NCBI GenBank assembly: GCA_019694685.1
Contig: JAIBBM010000005.1
Span: forward strand, 62,001 to 126,000
Direction: 5' to 3'
Origin: Leptospirales bacterium
GTDB lineage: Bacteria; Spirochaetota; Leptospiria; Leptospirales; Leptonemataceae
DNA: 64,000 nt
The notes beneath the pieces were generated by a model, which worked only from the letters and a program-made list of their open reading frames with translations, had not been told where the DNA came from and searched no databases. Below are positions 1-8,180 of this stretch, one piece after another (the first letter of the stretch is position 1; each line of letters begins with the position of its first letter). The position numbers were made by a program, and so were the translations under genes.

Positions 1-177
1 AGAAACGGACGTTCTTGTGTTGCTTTCGATGCTGGTGTGAGTGCCGGAAAAACAGGATTCGCTTGAATCGAGGAGCAGTCTGTAGCTCTGGGAATCTGAG
101 TTATACAGATTGGCCGATGCCATCACTGCAGTGGAAAAGAGGCTGCTGATGGCCAGAGAGAGCACGTATTTTTTCAT
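1..177 (-). CDS. Exported protein of unknown function, N-terminal fragment
   Basis: This is the first 59 codons of a leftward gene that runs off the left edge of the window. The start is ATG at 177, with a GGAG Shine-Dalgarno in the stretch 184-190 just upstream. The product begins with a textbook signal peptide: basic MKK, a hydrophobic run, and cleavage after about AVMA-SA near residues 19-22. The visible mature part is rich in Ser, Thr and Asn with one Cys and has no recognised domain. Because only the N-terminus is present, the function cannot be given. It is divergent from the glycan operon starting at 435. Confidence 0.7.
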   Translation of the reverse strand, partial: MKKYVLSLAISSLFSTAVMASANLYNSDSQSYRLLLDSSESCFSGTHTSIESNTRTSVS

Positions 178-434
178 GAAGTTATCTCCTACCTTTGAGG
201 TTACCGAATCATACCCGGATCGCTTGTCGAACCGTATGCGTCATGTCGTGAGACTCATAGGCAATGAGCGATTCAATTGGCTCAAGTCATTTCTTCAAAG
301 TCTGATGTGCTTGAAGAGCCACCGGAAAGTCTGCATCCAAACTTGGTTTACTTTGAAGGTCGTGACCGGATGCTGGTCAAAGCCTGAGAAGGGCTTATTT
401 TTTCGAAGAAGCGCCACGCGTTAGCCCGGCTTGC
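178..434. promoter_or_regulatory. Divergent intergenic region with a possible leader attenuator
   Basis: This 257-base gap separates the leftward exported-protein gene from the rightward glycan operon. For the leftward gene there is a TATGAT -10-like hexamer (complement of 208-213) and a good Shine-Dalgarno, but no clear -35. On the plus strand, AAGCC (380-384) can pair with GGCTT (392-396), followed by ATTTTTT, which resembles a small intrinsic terminator about 30 bases before the ATG at 435. An upstream segment, CTTTGA at 351-356, could pair with TCAAAG at 377-382 and so compete with that stem. Whether this is real attenuation is speculative. No Shine-Dalgarno is evident before 435, whose ATG lies inside the palindrome TTGCATGCAA. 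Confidence 0.3.
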
Positions 435-2474
435 ATGCAAAAGTTGTTTTATCCACTACTCGGCCTCCTGTTTGTTTTGAGCACGCTCTTGTCTCTGGCT
501 TTTGGATCTCTCGACGTTTCTCTTTTGCGCGAAGGGGGTGCATTTCTGGTCATGGTGGTGTTGCCCTTCTGGGTTTACCATCGTCGCAGGTTCAAGACGC
601 TCGCAGACCACGTGTTCTTCTGGGCTTCTGTTTTGACAATCACTCATTCGTTTCTGAACGGCATTACCTATCTCGCGGACACTCCCGTTCCCAGGTTGAA
701 GCTTTATTTGAAAACTTTCTTTCTGGCTTCGATTCTATTGTGGGGCATCGCCTGGTTTCGCGGAGCGTCTCGAAGCTTGCTCGTTGCACTTTGTATTTTA
801 TTTTCTGCAAACGTACTTCTTTCCTGGTACTTCCTGGGTTTCACACTCCGCAGCACGGTTCTGGCTGCATATTTGATCGGTGGCCTGGTGTATGCATTGG
901 AAGAAGTTGAGACGGTGCGCCTGGATTACCGTGACGCCGCCATGGTGTTGCTGTTCGGCGCGGGCTTGCTTTCTACTATTTTTTCGTGGGATCGGAGCAG
1001 TGCGTTTTTTGGTTACACTCACCTGGGCCTCGCGCTGCCACTCTTCTTTCTCGGTCGGCATTTATCTAAAACGGCAGATGTCCCTGAATTCCTGCGCAAT
1101 TGCGTATTTGCGTTCAGTGGCGTGATGATCATGTTTGCCGTGTTCTTGCTTGTTACGCTGTACACCAGTGGCCAGCCTCTTACGGACAAGATGGAGAAAA
1201 TTGCCGGCTATCACGTCAATGGACTGGGCGCATCGATCGCGTTGTTCCTTCCCCTTTGTATCTATGTCGGCGTGAACGATTCGAATCCATGGGTTCGTAT
1301 CTGGAGTCGTAGCTGTGCGATCATATCGGCCGGGATGCTACTTATCATTTCCTCACGGGGATCGATGGTGGGAGTCATCATCTCTTTGCTTTTGCTGGTC
1401 ATTCAGGTTCGTAGAGTTCGGCTGTCAGGATGGTCTGCTCGAGCCATTGTAATTCTCTTGATCGGTGCTGGTGCTGTTGTTCTATATTTCGTCGAGCCGT
1501 TGCGCCAATATGTGCAAGCCCTCGGTAGCCCGGAGTCCATGAAGATTCGCCTCATGATCTGGCGTCTGCATATTGCGAATGTTTTGCACTACTCTCCGTG
1601 GATTGGTTTTGGACCTGACACATTCATCATCAATGCGGTGATCCCACCCGCTGACCCCGAATTGAGTGGAGCCTTGAAACCTTTCATGAGAGGGTTCGGT
1701 CCGATTGTGCACGCGCACAATGTATTCGTTCAACTTCTTCAGGATTTTGGTTTGCTGGGGATTCTGTTCTCTGTGATTCTTGGCGTCTCTGTTGCCGGTG
1801 TCGCATGGCGCTTCCTATTTGGCGCGGATGCGCCAGGCCTTCGCTCCTATCTGCCGTACGGATTTGCTGCTCTCACAGCTTTGTTTGTGCAGGGATTGTT
1901 CGATTACACTCTCAGTGATCCGATGACTTATTATCCTGCCGTCATGATTCTTGGAATGATTCTCCAGGTAGCTCCGGGCAAGCATGCTCTGGAAATGTCC
2001 CTTCATAAGATAACGTCTATTGTGTTTGGTGCTGGCATCGTGCTCTTTGTGGTCTTGTTCTGGATGGGATGGAATCGTACTCTATATATTTCCGAGACCA
2101 GCGTGTTTCGCGGACAAACGCTATCGGATCGATTTGGAAACGTGACTTTCCTGGGCATCAGCGTGTTCACGGACGAACAGATACGCGCTTTTCAATTTCG
2201 TGATCGTTTGCTTTTGCCTGGAAATACGGATCACAGAATCGAACAGCTGGCAGGCGAATTCTATTTTCAGCGGTTCAAGAGACAAGGTTACACGGATGGT
2301 CTGACCGTTGCGCGTTCTCGCTTTGAGCGATGCCTTGCCATTCATCCTTACTCTGCGCTTTGCGCATGGCGACTTTCCACGATTCACCATGAACTGGGAA
2401 GTAAAACGGAAGAGGAACGTTATCTGGATCTTGCAAGCATTCATGATCCTTACAAGCTTGTAATCGATCAGTAG
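435..2474 (+). CDS. O-antigen ligase / polymerase-like membrane protein (Wzy_C family)
   Basis: This 679-residue protein has about 12 membrane spans over residues 1-540 and then a soluble tail. The Wzy_C signature is visible: an S-R-G-S turn near residue 307 before a long hydrophobic segment, a large loop with GFGPDTF near 391, and the H-x-H-N element near 426, which in WaaL/Wzy enzymes contributes to catalysis. Family members transfer or polymerise lipid-linked glycans on the periplasmic face of the inner membrane. The C-terminal 110 residues look like one or two TPR helices, a common extension of such ligases. It heads an operon of glycan genes, 9 bases before the next gene. It could be a ligase or a polymerase; sequence alone does not decide. 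No clear Shine-Dalgarno precedes ATG 435. Confidence 0.82.
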   Translation: MQKLFYPLLGLLFVLSTLLSLAFGSLDVSLLREGGAFLVMVVLPFWVYHRRRFKTLADHVFFWASVLTITHSFLNGITYLADTPVPRLKLYLKTFFLASILLWGIAWFRGASRSLLVALCILFSANVLLSWYFLGFTLRSTVLAAYLIGGLVYALEEVETVRLDYRDAAMVLLFGAGLLSTIFSWDRSSAFFGYTHLGLALPLFFLGRHLSKTADVPEFLRNCVFAFSGVMIMFAVFLLVTLYTSGQPLTDKMEKIAGYHVNGLGASIALFLPLCIYVGVNDSNPWVRIWSRSCAIISAGMLLIISSRGSMVGVIISLLLLVIQVRRVRLSGWSARAIVILLIGAGAVVLYFVEPLRQYVQALGSPESMKIRLMIWRLHIANVLHYSPWIGFGPDTFIINAVIPPADPELSGALKPFMRGFGPIVHAHNVFVQLLQDFGLLGILFSVILGVSVAGVAWRFLFGADAPGLRSYLPYGFAALTALFVQGLFDYTLSDPMTYYPAVMILGMILQVAPGKHALEMSLHKITSIVFGAGIVLFVVLFWMGWNRTLYISETSVFRGQTLSDRFGNVTFLGISVFTDEQIRAFQFRDRLLLPGNTDHRIEQLAGEFYFQRFKRQGYTDGLTVARSRFERCLAIHPYSALCAWRLSTIHHELGSKTEEERYLDLASIHDPYKLVIDQ

Positions 2475-2483
2475 GCAGACGCG

Positions 2484-4580
2484 ATGAAGAAAATAGGACT
2501 GATCCTAATCGCGGTGTATCACGGTTTGCTTTTTGTTGTTTGTTCCATGAACCTCATGGCCAACAACTTCGTCCTCAAAGCCAGTCGATTTTACGACGAA
2601 CAGCTAGTCTCCAGTGATTTGATGTCGCGCTGGATTCTACTGGCGCCAATTGCACTTCCCCTCTGGATGCGTGCATTGCGATCGGCGGGGGTGACTGGCT
2701 TTCGAATCACGCCAGCTTTCTTAATTCTTGCCTTTTGTTCCATTTGCTTGAACTATCCATTTGCTCTTACCGGGGCCCAGGGCGTCGATTTCTGGGATAT
2801 ACTTCGCGCTGCTGTGCGAGATGGCCTGACGCAACCTTCCGCTTTTTGCATTTCAGTTCTTTCTCTGGTCGGGCTCATCGAATTCAGGAATGTGGAAGAA
2901 AAGCGTCTTCAGATTCTACTTCCTGCGATGGGCGTAGCTGCCGTATTGTTCAAGTTCATTCTGGCGGGGGCGGCTTTACCAAGACTCGAAGATGAAGTCG
3001 CGTATTTTATTCAATCGCTAATTTTCGAAAGCGGTTCAAGGCATGCACTTCTGATCCCTCCAACGGGAATGGCCCTCGAGTCTCTCAAGGACGCCGCGTT
3101 TCTTCCTTTCTTGATCCAAACTGGAAACGAATACTACAGTGCACACATGCACGGTTGGTCTATCGTGCTCAGTCTGTTTTCCATGGTTCACGCAAAGTCC
3201 ATCGCAACTCTTGTTTTTACACTTCTGAACATTGGCCTGTTTTATGCGCTCTCTCGTCATTTTCTCTCAGAAGCGGTTGCTTCTGCGCGAATCATTGCTC
3301 TGTCCCTTTTCGTTGCTTCACCGGTCTTGCTGTTTCTCTCCAACACATACATGTCGCACACTCTGGCTCTTGCTCTTTCGCAGTGTGTTGTGCTTGCGCA
3401 TGCGAAGCTAACTCGCTTAAGGCCCATCTGGATGGTGGTTTTTGTTTTGGCGTCTGTAGCTGCATTTTTTGTAAGACCGCAATCCATTGTCCCGCTCATG
3501 GCTGCCCTCGTAGTTTATGAAATGGTTCGCTTTGCATGTAGCGAGGCGAAGGCGGCGTCTGCTTTGCGCATTCTGTTCATTGTTTTGTCATGCGGTCTGG
3601 CATATGGCGCGTTGTCTCTTTATGCGGATTGGATGCGATTTGATTCCGTGATTCCGATGACAGCGTATGTGAAGCAATATCTAGTGGACGGTTGTCAATC
3701 TCTCGGATTTGGCCCCGGGCATGGATGCTTCCCAACGTACGGAACGTTTGGTCACTCATTTCGCAAAACAATCTGGAACATAGGTGATTTGGTGGCCAGG
3801 TGCAGCCAGGAGCTCGCGGTTGGTGGTGTTCCACTGGTGTTAGGCGTGATTGTACTGATCGTGCGCCACTTTCGCCAGATCCGCGTGGACGGACCCGAAA
3901 CATTGTTTCTGTTGATACTTGTCATTACGATCGGTGAGTTTGGACTTTACTTTCATAACGGCGGCGAAAGCTATCGCGGCAGATACCTGGCCGAAGTTGC
4001 TTTTGCACTAATGCTACTGGTTGGTCTCCTGATTCGCCATGAGACGATTCTCACTTCGCGCGCAGCGAGCGTCGCTGCAATGGGAATCGCCTTTGCATTG
4101 CCCGTGATTTCCTTATTCCAGATTCGAGGGGAGTATTTTCATCCAGTCCTGGGTTCTTTCTCATCGGTTGGGGATAGAAATCCCTCGATTCGCGACTCTC
4201 TGATTCGAGTTGAACCAGTGCAAGGAGGAGTGGAGACAGTTCGGTCTGAATTTGGCGGCCCGGATGAAACCATTGAACTTACTAGAAGGAAACGATACTT
4301 GAACCTGGGTTATGGAACACTGGCCGCTACTGCCGTTCGCGTGAATGCAAATGGGCTCCTGGAAGATGCCCGCGGCAATGTATTGCTCGGAGACATTTCA
4401 GATGAAGACGCACAGCGATTCGGAAGGCCGGTGTATCTGCTGCGATATTCTGCCTATGAACCTGTGACTAAAAGCAGCAAGATTGTGCGAATATGGAAAA
4501 GGTCGCCCGCAGTTGTGGAGCGCAGAGGAGATTCGCTTCTTAAGTCGGAGAATTCATTAAAGGATCGGAACGGGCAATGA
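2484..4580 (+). CDS. GT-C-like polytopic membrane protein, putative lipid-sugar-dependent glycosyltransferase
   Basis: This 698-residue protein has about a dozen hydrophobic segments. An acidic L-E-D-E motif at residues 168-171 lies in the first large extracytoplasmic loop, where GT-C enzymes (ArnT/PMT/GT39 type) carry their catalytic acidic pair. The family uses polyprenyl-phosphate sugars as donors and modifies lipids, glycans or proteins on the periplasmic side. The last 150 residues form a soluble domain with an E-Y-F-H segment after the final span. It lies between the ligase-like gene and the GtrA-type flippase fusion, whose ATG overlaps this stop by 4 bases (ATGA). This fits a donor made by the downstream GT2 enzyme. 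Assignment to GT-C is by topology and motif only; acceptor and sugar are unknown. Confidence 0.6.
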   Translation: MKKIGLILIAVYHGLLFVVCSMNLMANNFVLKASRFYDEQLVSSDLMSRWILLAPIALPLWMRALRSAGVTGFRITPAFLILAFCSICLNYPFALTGAQGVDFWDILRAAVRDGLTQPSAFCISVLSLVGLIEFRNVEEKRLQILLPAMGVAAVLFKFILAGAALPRLEDEVAYFIQSLIFESGSRHALLIPPTGMALESLKDAAFLPFLIQTGNEYYSAHMHGWSIVLSLFSMVHAKSIATLVFTLLNIGLFYALSRHFLSEAVASARIIALSLFVASPVLLFLSNTYMSHTLALALSQCVVLAHAKLTRLRPIWMVVFVLASVAAFFVRPQSIVPLMAALVVYEMVRFACSEAKAASALRILFIVLSCGLAYGALSLYADWMRFDSVIPMTAYVKQYLVDGCQSLGFGPGHGCFPTYGTFGHSFRKTIWNIGDLVARCSQELAVGGVPLVLGVIVLIVRHFRQIRVDGPETLFLLILVITIGEFGLYFHNGGESYRGRYLAEVAFALMLLVGLLIRHETILTSRAASVAAMGIAFALPVISLFQIRGEYFHPVLGSFSSVGDRNPSIRDSLIRVEPVQGGVETVRSEFGGPDETIELTRRKRYLNLGYGTLAATAVRVNANGLLEDARGNVLLGDISDEDAQRFGRPVYLLRYSAYEPVTKSSKIVRIWKRSPAVVERRGDSLLKSENSLKDRNGQ

Positions 4581-5737
4581 TTGCCAGTATTTCCGGTGCC
4601 TTGCGCTCTCATCGCTTTCAGGTGCTCCTTCGCTATGGCATGAGCGGTGCAGTGGTCTTTGCATTCAACATGGGCCTGGCCGCGTTTCTTTTTTCTTTTC
4701 AGTGGACGTCTGAATCGGATTTGCACACGAATGCGGCTAACGTTCTGGCCACAGAAGTATCTTTCATATTTTCATTCTTCTTCCATAACTTTTTGACCTG
4801 GAGGCAGCGAGGGCCTGGGATTGTTCGGCGCTTTGTTCATTTTCATCTGGTGGCTGCGGCGGGACTGGCCGTACGTTTCATTTTGTTCGCATTAATGATC
4901 GCATTTGATGCGTCCTGGTTGGTAAGTACGCTTCTTTCTATTGGCTGCCAGATGTTCTTGAATTTTGTTGGGTTTGATCGCCTTGTGTTTTCGCTTGCAA
5001 AACAACCTCTGGCCTCAGCCGCTGAGGCCTATGCGGCGGACGGAGCAGGCGTGCTGACTCTGGATACCCTCGAAGAAGCTGTAAATTACAATCGATATGT
5101 ACTGAGTAAGATCGCGCCTTCACTGGGTGCTTCCAATCTTGAGCTTGGTGCGGGCAGGGGAACCATATCGGCTCTAGTTGCAGAGACGCATACGGTTACT
5201 CTCTGTGAGCTTTCGCAGGACAATTTGCGCGCACTGCGCGAAAGGTTTCGCGGATCCTCGCGTGTTCGCGCGATTTCGGAAGATTTCTTTCGGTTCAAGC
5301 AGAGAGAATTTGATTGCATTTATTCTGCCAACGTACTGGAACACATTGAAGACGACGAGCGAGTGCTCGAACATGCCTGCGAGTTGCTCACTCCCGGAGG
5401 ACGGTTTGTTGCGTACGTCCCCGCGGGGATGTGGCTTTATTCTTCTTTTGATCGCAAGATTGGTCACTACCGCAGATACACGCGGCAGGACGTGCGACGC
5501 CTTCGCTCGTTCGTGAAAGAACGCGGTTTGCCGCTTCAATTGAAGTGGCGCTATATGAATTTACCCGGTGCTCTTGGCTGGTTTATCAGAATGCGTTTAT
5601 TGAAAGCTTCGCACATTGATCGGCGGAGTGCTCTTGTGGCTGACAGGCTTGTGGGACTCTTCGCGATTCTTGATCGACTACCTTTGCCGCTGGGGCAAAA
5701 TATGCTTCTGGAGTTTGAATATGGCCGCAAGCAATAG
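4577..5737 (+). CDS. GtrA-type flippase domain fused to SAM-dependent methyltransferase
   Basis: This is a 386-residue two-domain protein. Residues about 15-142 form a four-span GtrA/DPMS_synth-like domain with the usual R-Y-x-x-x-G start and a closing F-L-N-F-x-G-F-D-R-x-V-F. GtrA proteins are thought to flip polyprenyl-phosphate sugars across the inner membrane. Residues about 165-386 are a class I methyltransferase: motif I LELGAGRGT at 189-197, an acidic residue after strand 2 (CELS), and NVLEHIEDDE with LTPGGR further on. The closest look is Methyltransf_11/23-like. The start overlaps the preceding stop (ATGA), and the end overlaps the GT2 gene by 17 bases. Fusion of the two activities in one chain is unusual; it suggests methylation of a lipid-linked sugar at the flipping step, but that is inference. 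Confidence 0.8.
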   Translation: MIASISGALRSHRFQVLLRYGMSGAVVFAFNMGLAAFLFSFQWTSESDLHTNAANVLATEVSFIFSFFFHNFLTWRQRGPGIVRRFVHFHLVAAAGLAVRFILFALMIAFDASWLVSTLLSIGCQMFLNFVGFDRLVFSLAKQPLASAAEAYAADGAGVLTLDTLEEAVNYNRYVLSKIAPSLGASNLELGAGRGTISALVAETHTVTLCELSQDNLRALRERFRGSSRVRAISEDFFRFKQREFDCIYSANVLEHIEDDERVLEHACELLTPGGRFVAYVPAGMWLYSSFDRKIGHYRRYTRQDVRRLRSFVKERGLPLQLKWRYMNLPGALGWFIRMRLLKASHIDRRSALVADRLVGLFAILDRLPLPLGQNMLLEFEYGRKQ

Positions 5738-6497
5738 CAGGGCCCCGGTCAGTGTGCTGGTCCCGGCATTCAATGAGGAAGCAACGATTGGCCTCGTAAT
5801 AGACAAGCTTCTGAAGCTTCCTTTTGTAAAAGAAATCATTGTAGTAGATGATTGTTCGAAAGACAGAACAGCTGAAATTGTAGAGGAGAAGCGGAGGCGC
5901 AATCGTAAGATTCGTTTACTTCGACACTCAGAGAATCAGGGGAAGACCGCGGCTATCAAAACCGCAGTTCAAGACGCGCAAGGATCGATTGTCATCATTC
6001 AAGACGCGGATCTCGAGTACAGCCCTTCAGAAATGATCAATGTGGTCAGCCCAATCATCAATGGCGTTGCGGACGTCGTGTACGGAAGTCGGTTTCTTGT
6101 GCGAAGAGAAGCGCGTGTGCTTTATTATGGTCATTTTTTGGCAAATCGCTTTCTAACAACGCTCAGCAATATCTTTACGAATCTCAATATGACAGACATT
6201 GAAACGGGTTATAAGGCCCTGCGAACTCCTTTGCTCAAGTCCCTGGTTTTGACCAGTAGCGGATTTGGCATGGAAGCAGAAATCACGGCACACATTGCGC
6301 GTTTACCAATTCGTATTTACGAAACCCCGATCTCGTACTATGGCCGTACGTACGAAGAAGGAAAAAAGATTGGCATGAAGGATGGGATCATGGCAATTCT
6401 TTATATTTTTTATTATAATATTTTAGGAGTCAGACTCCCATCTGCGCGCAAATACAGGAACACTGTCCGCGATTTTCTTTCTGAGATCAAAAGATGA
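5721..6497 (+). CDS. Family 2 glycosyltransferase, dolichol-phosphate mannose synthase / GtrB-like
   Basis: This 258-residue GT-A enzyme has the N-terminal P-A-F-N-E-E motif, V-D-D-C-S at the nucleotide site and a Q-D-A-D-L-E-Y DXD-like metal motif near residue 97. The late GYKALR and GFGMEAEIT segments are typical of Dpm1/GtrB enzymes. It should transfer a sugar from UDP or GDP to polyprenyl phosphate at the cytoplasmic face. It has no C-terminal membrane pair, like short Dpm1 forms. The start is placed at ATG 5721 rather than an upstream in-frame codon at 5616: GGAG at 5710-5713 precedes it by 7 bases and the conserved domain begins right after. It is paired with the GtrA fusion, the usual partner that flips the product. 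Confidence 0.85.
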   Translation: MAASNSRAPVSVLVPAFNEEATIGLVIDKLLKLPFVKEIIVVDDCSKDRTAEIVEEKRRRNRKIRLLRHSENQGKTAAIKTAVQDAQGSIVIIQDADLEYSPSEMINVVSPIINGVADVVYGSRFLVRREARVLYYGHFLANRFLTTLSNIFTNLNMTDIETGYKALRTPLLKSLVLTSSGFGMEAEITAHIARLPIRIYETPISYYGRTYEEGKKIGMKDGIMAILYIFYYNILGVRLPSARKYRNTVRDFLSEIKR

Positions 6498-6874
6498 CCT
6501 CTGGCCGTGGGGTTTCCGTTTACCTGAGTCTTTGCCTGGCCTTTCTCCTTGGATTGACCTGGACTGCAGCCGGGACAATTCGAGCGGATAAGCATACACG
6601 CATTCTACAGACGGCGATCAATGAAATGCGGAGTCATCGCGGAATCAAAGCTGAACGAGTGGAATTGTGCAGATCTGCGCATCAAATTGCCACCGAGTTC
6701 TCAGTGGCCGCAACCTATGCGATGCCGGGCCTATCTTTTGTGGAAGTTGAAAAGTGTGCGGGTCCGGGTCATTCGATCCGTTTCTTTCTCACAGATGATT
6801 CACAGGTTTCGCCAGCCATGGAACATCAGATTCTTTTCAAAGGGAAGGGGCTGGTGATCGTGGAGGCCCTGTGA
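6494..6874 (+). CDS. Small membrane-anchored or exported protein, unknown
   Basis: This 126-residue protein has one hydrophobic N-terminal segment (about residues 8-27) that can act as an anchor or signal peptide, followed by a small soluble domain with two cysteines. No known family is recognised. Both ends overlap neighbours by 4 bases (ATGA at the start, GTGA at the end), so it is translationally coupled within the glycan operon. It probably acts in the periplasm next to the GT-C-like proteins on either side. It could be an accessory subunit, but nothing in the sequence shows a reaction. Confidence 0.65.
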   Translation: MTSGRGVSVYLSLCLAFLLGLTWTAAGTIRADKHTRILQTAINEMRSHRGIKAERVELCRSAHQIATEFSVAATYAMPGLSFVEVEKCAGPGHSIRFFLTDDSQVSPAMEHQILFKGKGLVIVEAL

Positions 6875-8070
6875 TTCAGTCATCGCTCAGGCTCTCTCTG
6901 TTCAATTTGGGGCTGTGGTTTTGTTTGAGTTATGCACTTCTGGCTCTGGTTCCTCCAGGGTCGGTGAATGTCTTTCGCGTTCTTTTCGCCGCTATTTTCT
7001 TGATCGCGAACTTCTTTGTGGCCAGGCGGCTTTCATGGAAAGAACCCGGCGCTCTTCGCGAACGATCGTGGCTTGTATTTCTTCTTTGTTTCCTGTCCGC
7101 ACTGATTCTCTTTTTTCTTAGAATGTCTGCACATCCGCACGGAATGTGGGACGCATGGGCAGCGTGGAATCCCAAAGCTGCTTTCTTCGCGGAGAATTTC
7201 CTTGGCGGAAATCCATTTACGGTTCAACTCCGGCTTGGATCGCAGCCTGGCTATCCTCTGGCGTTGCCAATGTCACTCGGCGCTCTCGGTAGCATGGCCG
7301 GTGGTTGGAGTCCCATTCTCCCTCAGCTTGCGCATGCTTCTTTTTTCCTGGTGCACTGGTTATTGTTCTTTTGCATTGCGCGTCGTGGTGTTCCTGCGCA
7401 ACCTGTGTGGGCCGGTTTGTGTGCTGCACTTCCAGCTTTGACTTTTCAGGCGTCTGATCAGTGCGCCGATTTCCCATTGAGTCTGGCACTCGCCGGTGGC
7501 ACGTACCTGGTGACTCGTCCCTGGGATTCTGAGACTCCGATTCTCGATTTGTGGATCGCAGGCATCTGCGCAGGGTTGCTGCCGAATCTAAAGAATGAAG
7601 GTTTGATTACGGGTCTGGCGTTCCTTGCTTTTGTGTTCTGGAGTGCGAGGAGTCAAAAATGGCCGATGCGTTGGGTTTTTGTCATCGTGGTTCCCGTACT
7701 GATTCTGTGGGCTTCGTATTTCTATCTTCGCGCTCAGTCTCCGGAAGCACCGCGATTTGTGGGGGACCTGGCCGCCTATCTTCGGGATCCGGCTCGGTAC
7801 ATCGCGGTGATCAAGTACGATTTGCTTCTTCTCACTGTAGTTACACTTTTGCTACCGGTTGCGCTGGCTATGCGGACGCGCAGTTACGCGGCATTGCTTC
7901 CCTGGGTCGGCCTCTGGGCTGTCTATTCTGCATTCTTTGTCATCACAACGTATCCTCAGGAATGGCATCTGGCAACGGCGCATTTTCGTCTTCACTTGCA
8001 GTTCCTGCCAGCGTTCTTCGTCGTCTTGCTTCTAGCACCTATCCGCGGCAAGGCGGCTGAGAACGAATAG
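6871..8070 (+). CDS. Polytopic membrane protein, GT-C-like, last gene of glycan operon
   Basis: This 399-residue protein has about ten membrane spans. The first big loop (about residues 88-125) carries W-D-A-W-A-A-W-N-P-K-A, with an Asp and many aromatics in the position where GT-C glycosyltransferases keep their catalytic acid. A PGYPLALP segment follows, as seen in ArnT/PMT-like membrane enzymes. It starts with GTG at 6871, overlapping the previous stop as GTGA. After its stop there are 110 non-coding bases before the antiporter. A second polyprenyl-sugar transferase is the best guess, at moderate confidence; no strict family motif was recognised. Confidence 0.55.
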   Translation: MIQSSLRLSLFNLGLWFCLSYALLALVPPGSVNVFRVLFAAIFLIANFFVARRLSWKEPGALRERSWLVFLLCFLSALILFFLRMSAHPHGMWDAWAAWNPKAAFFAENFLGGNPFTVQLRLGSQPGYPLALPMSLGALGSMAGGWSPILPQLAHASFFLVHWLLFFCIARRGVPAQPVWAGLCAALPALTFQASDQCADFPLSLALAGGTYLVTRPWDSETPILDLWIAGICAGLLPNLKNEGLITGLAFLAFVFWSARSQKWPMRWVFVIVVPVLILWASYFYLRAQSPEAPRFVGDLAAYLRDPARYIAVIKYDLLLLTVVTLLLPVALAMRTRSYAALLPWVGLWAVYSAFFVITTYPQEWHLATAHFRLHLQFLPAFFVVLLLAPIRGKAAENE

Positions 8071-8180
8071 ATGCGCGGGTGAGACATAAGATTGGTTATC
8101 GGAACCGGCATTTGTCCGGGACGCAAATCAAGCTTGTTGGGCCGCTGCGAGACAAAAACCATGCGCAAAGGTAGGCAAAC

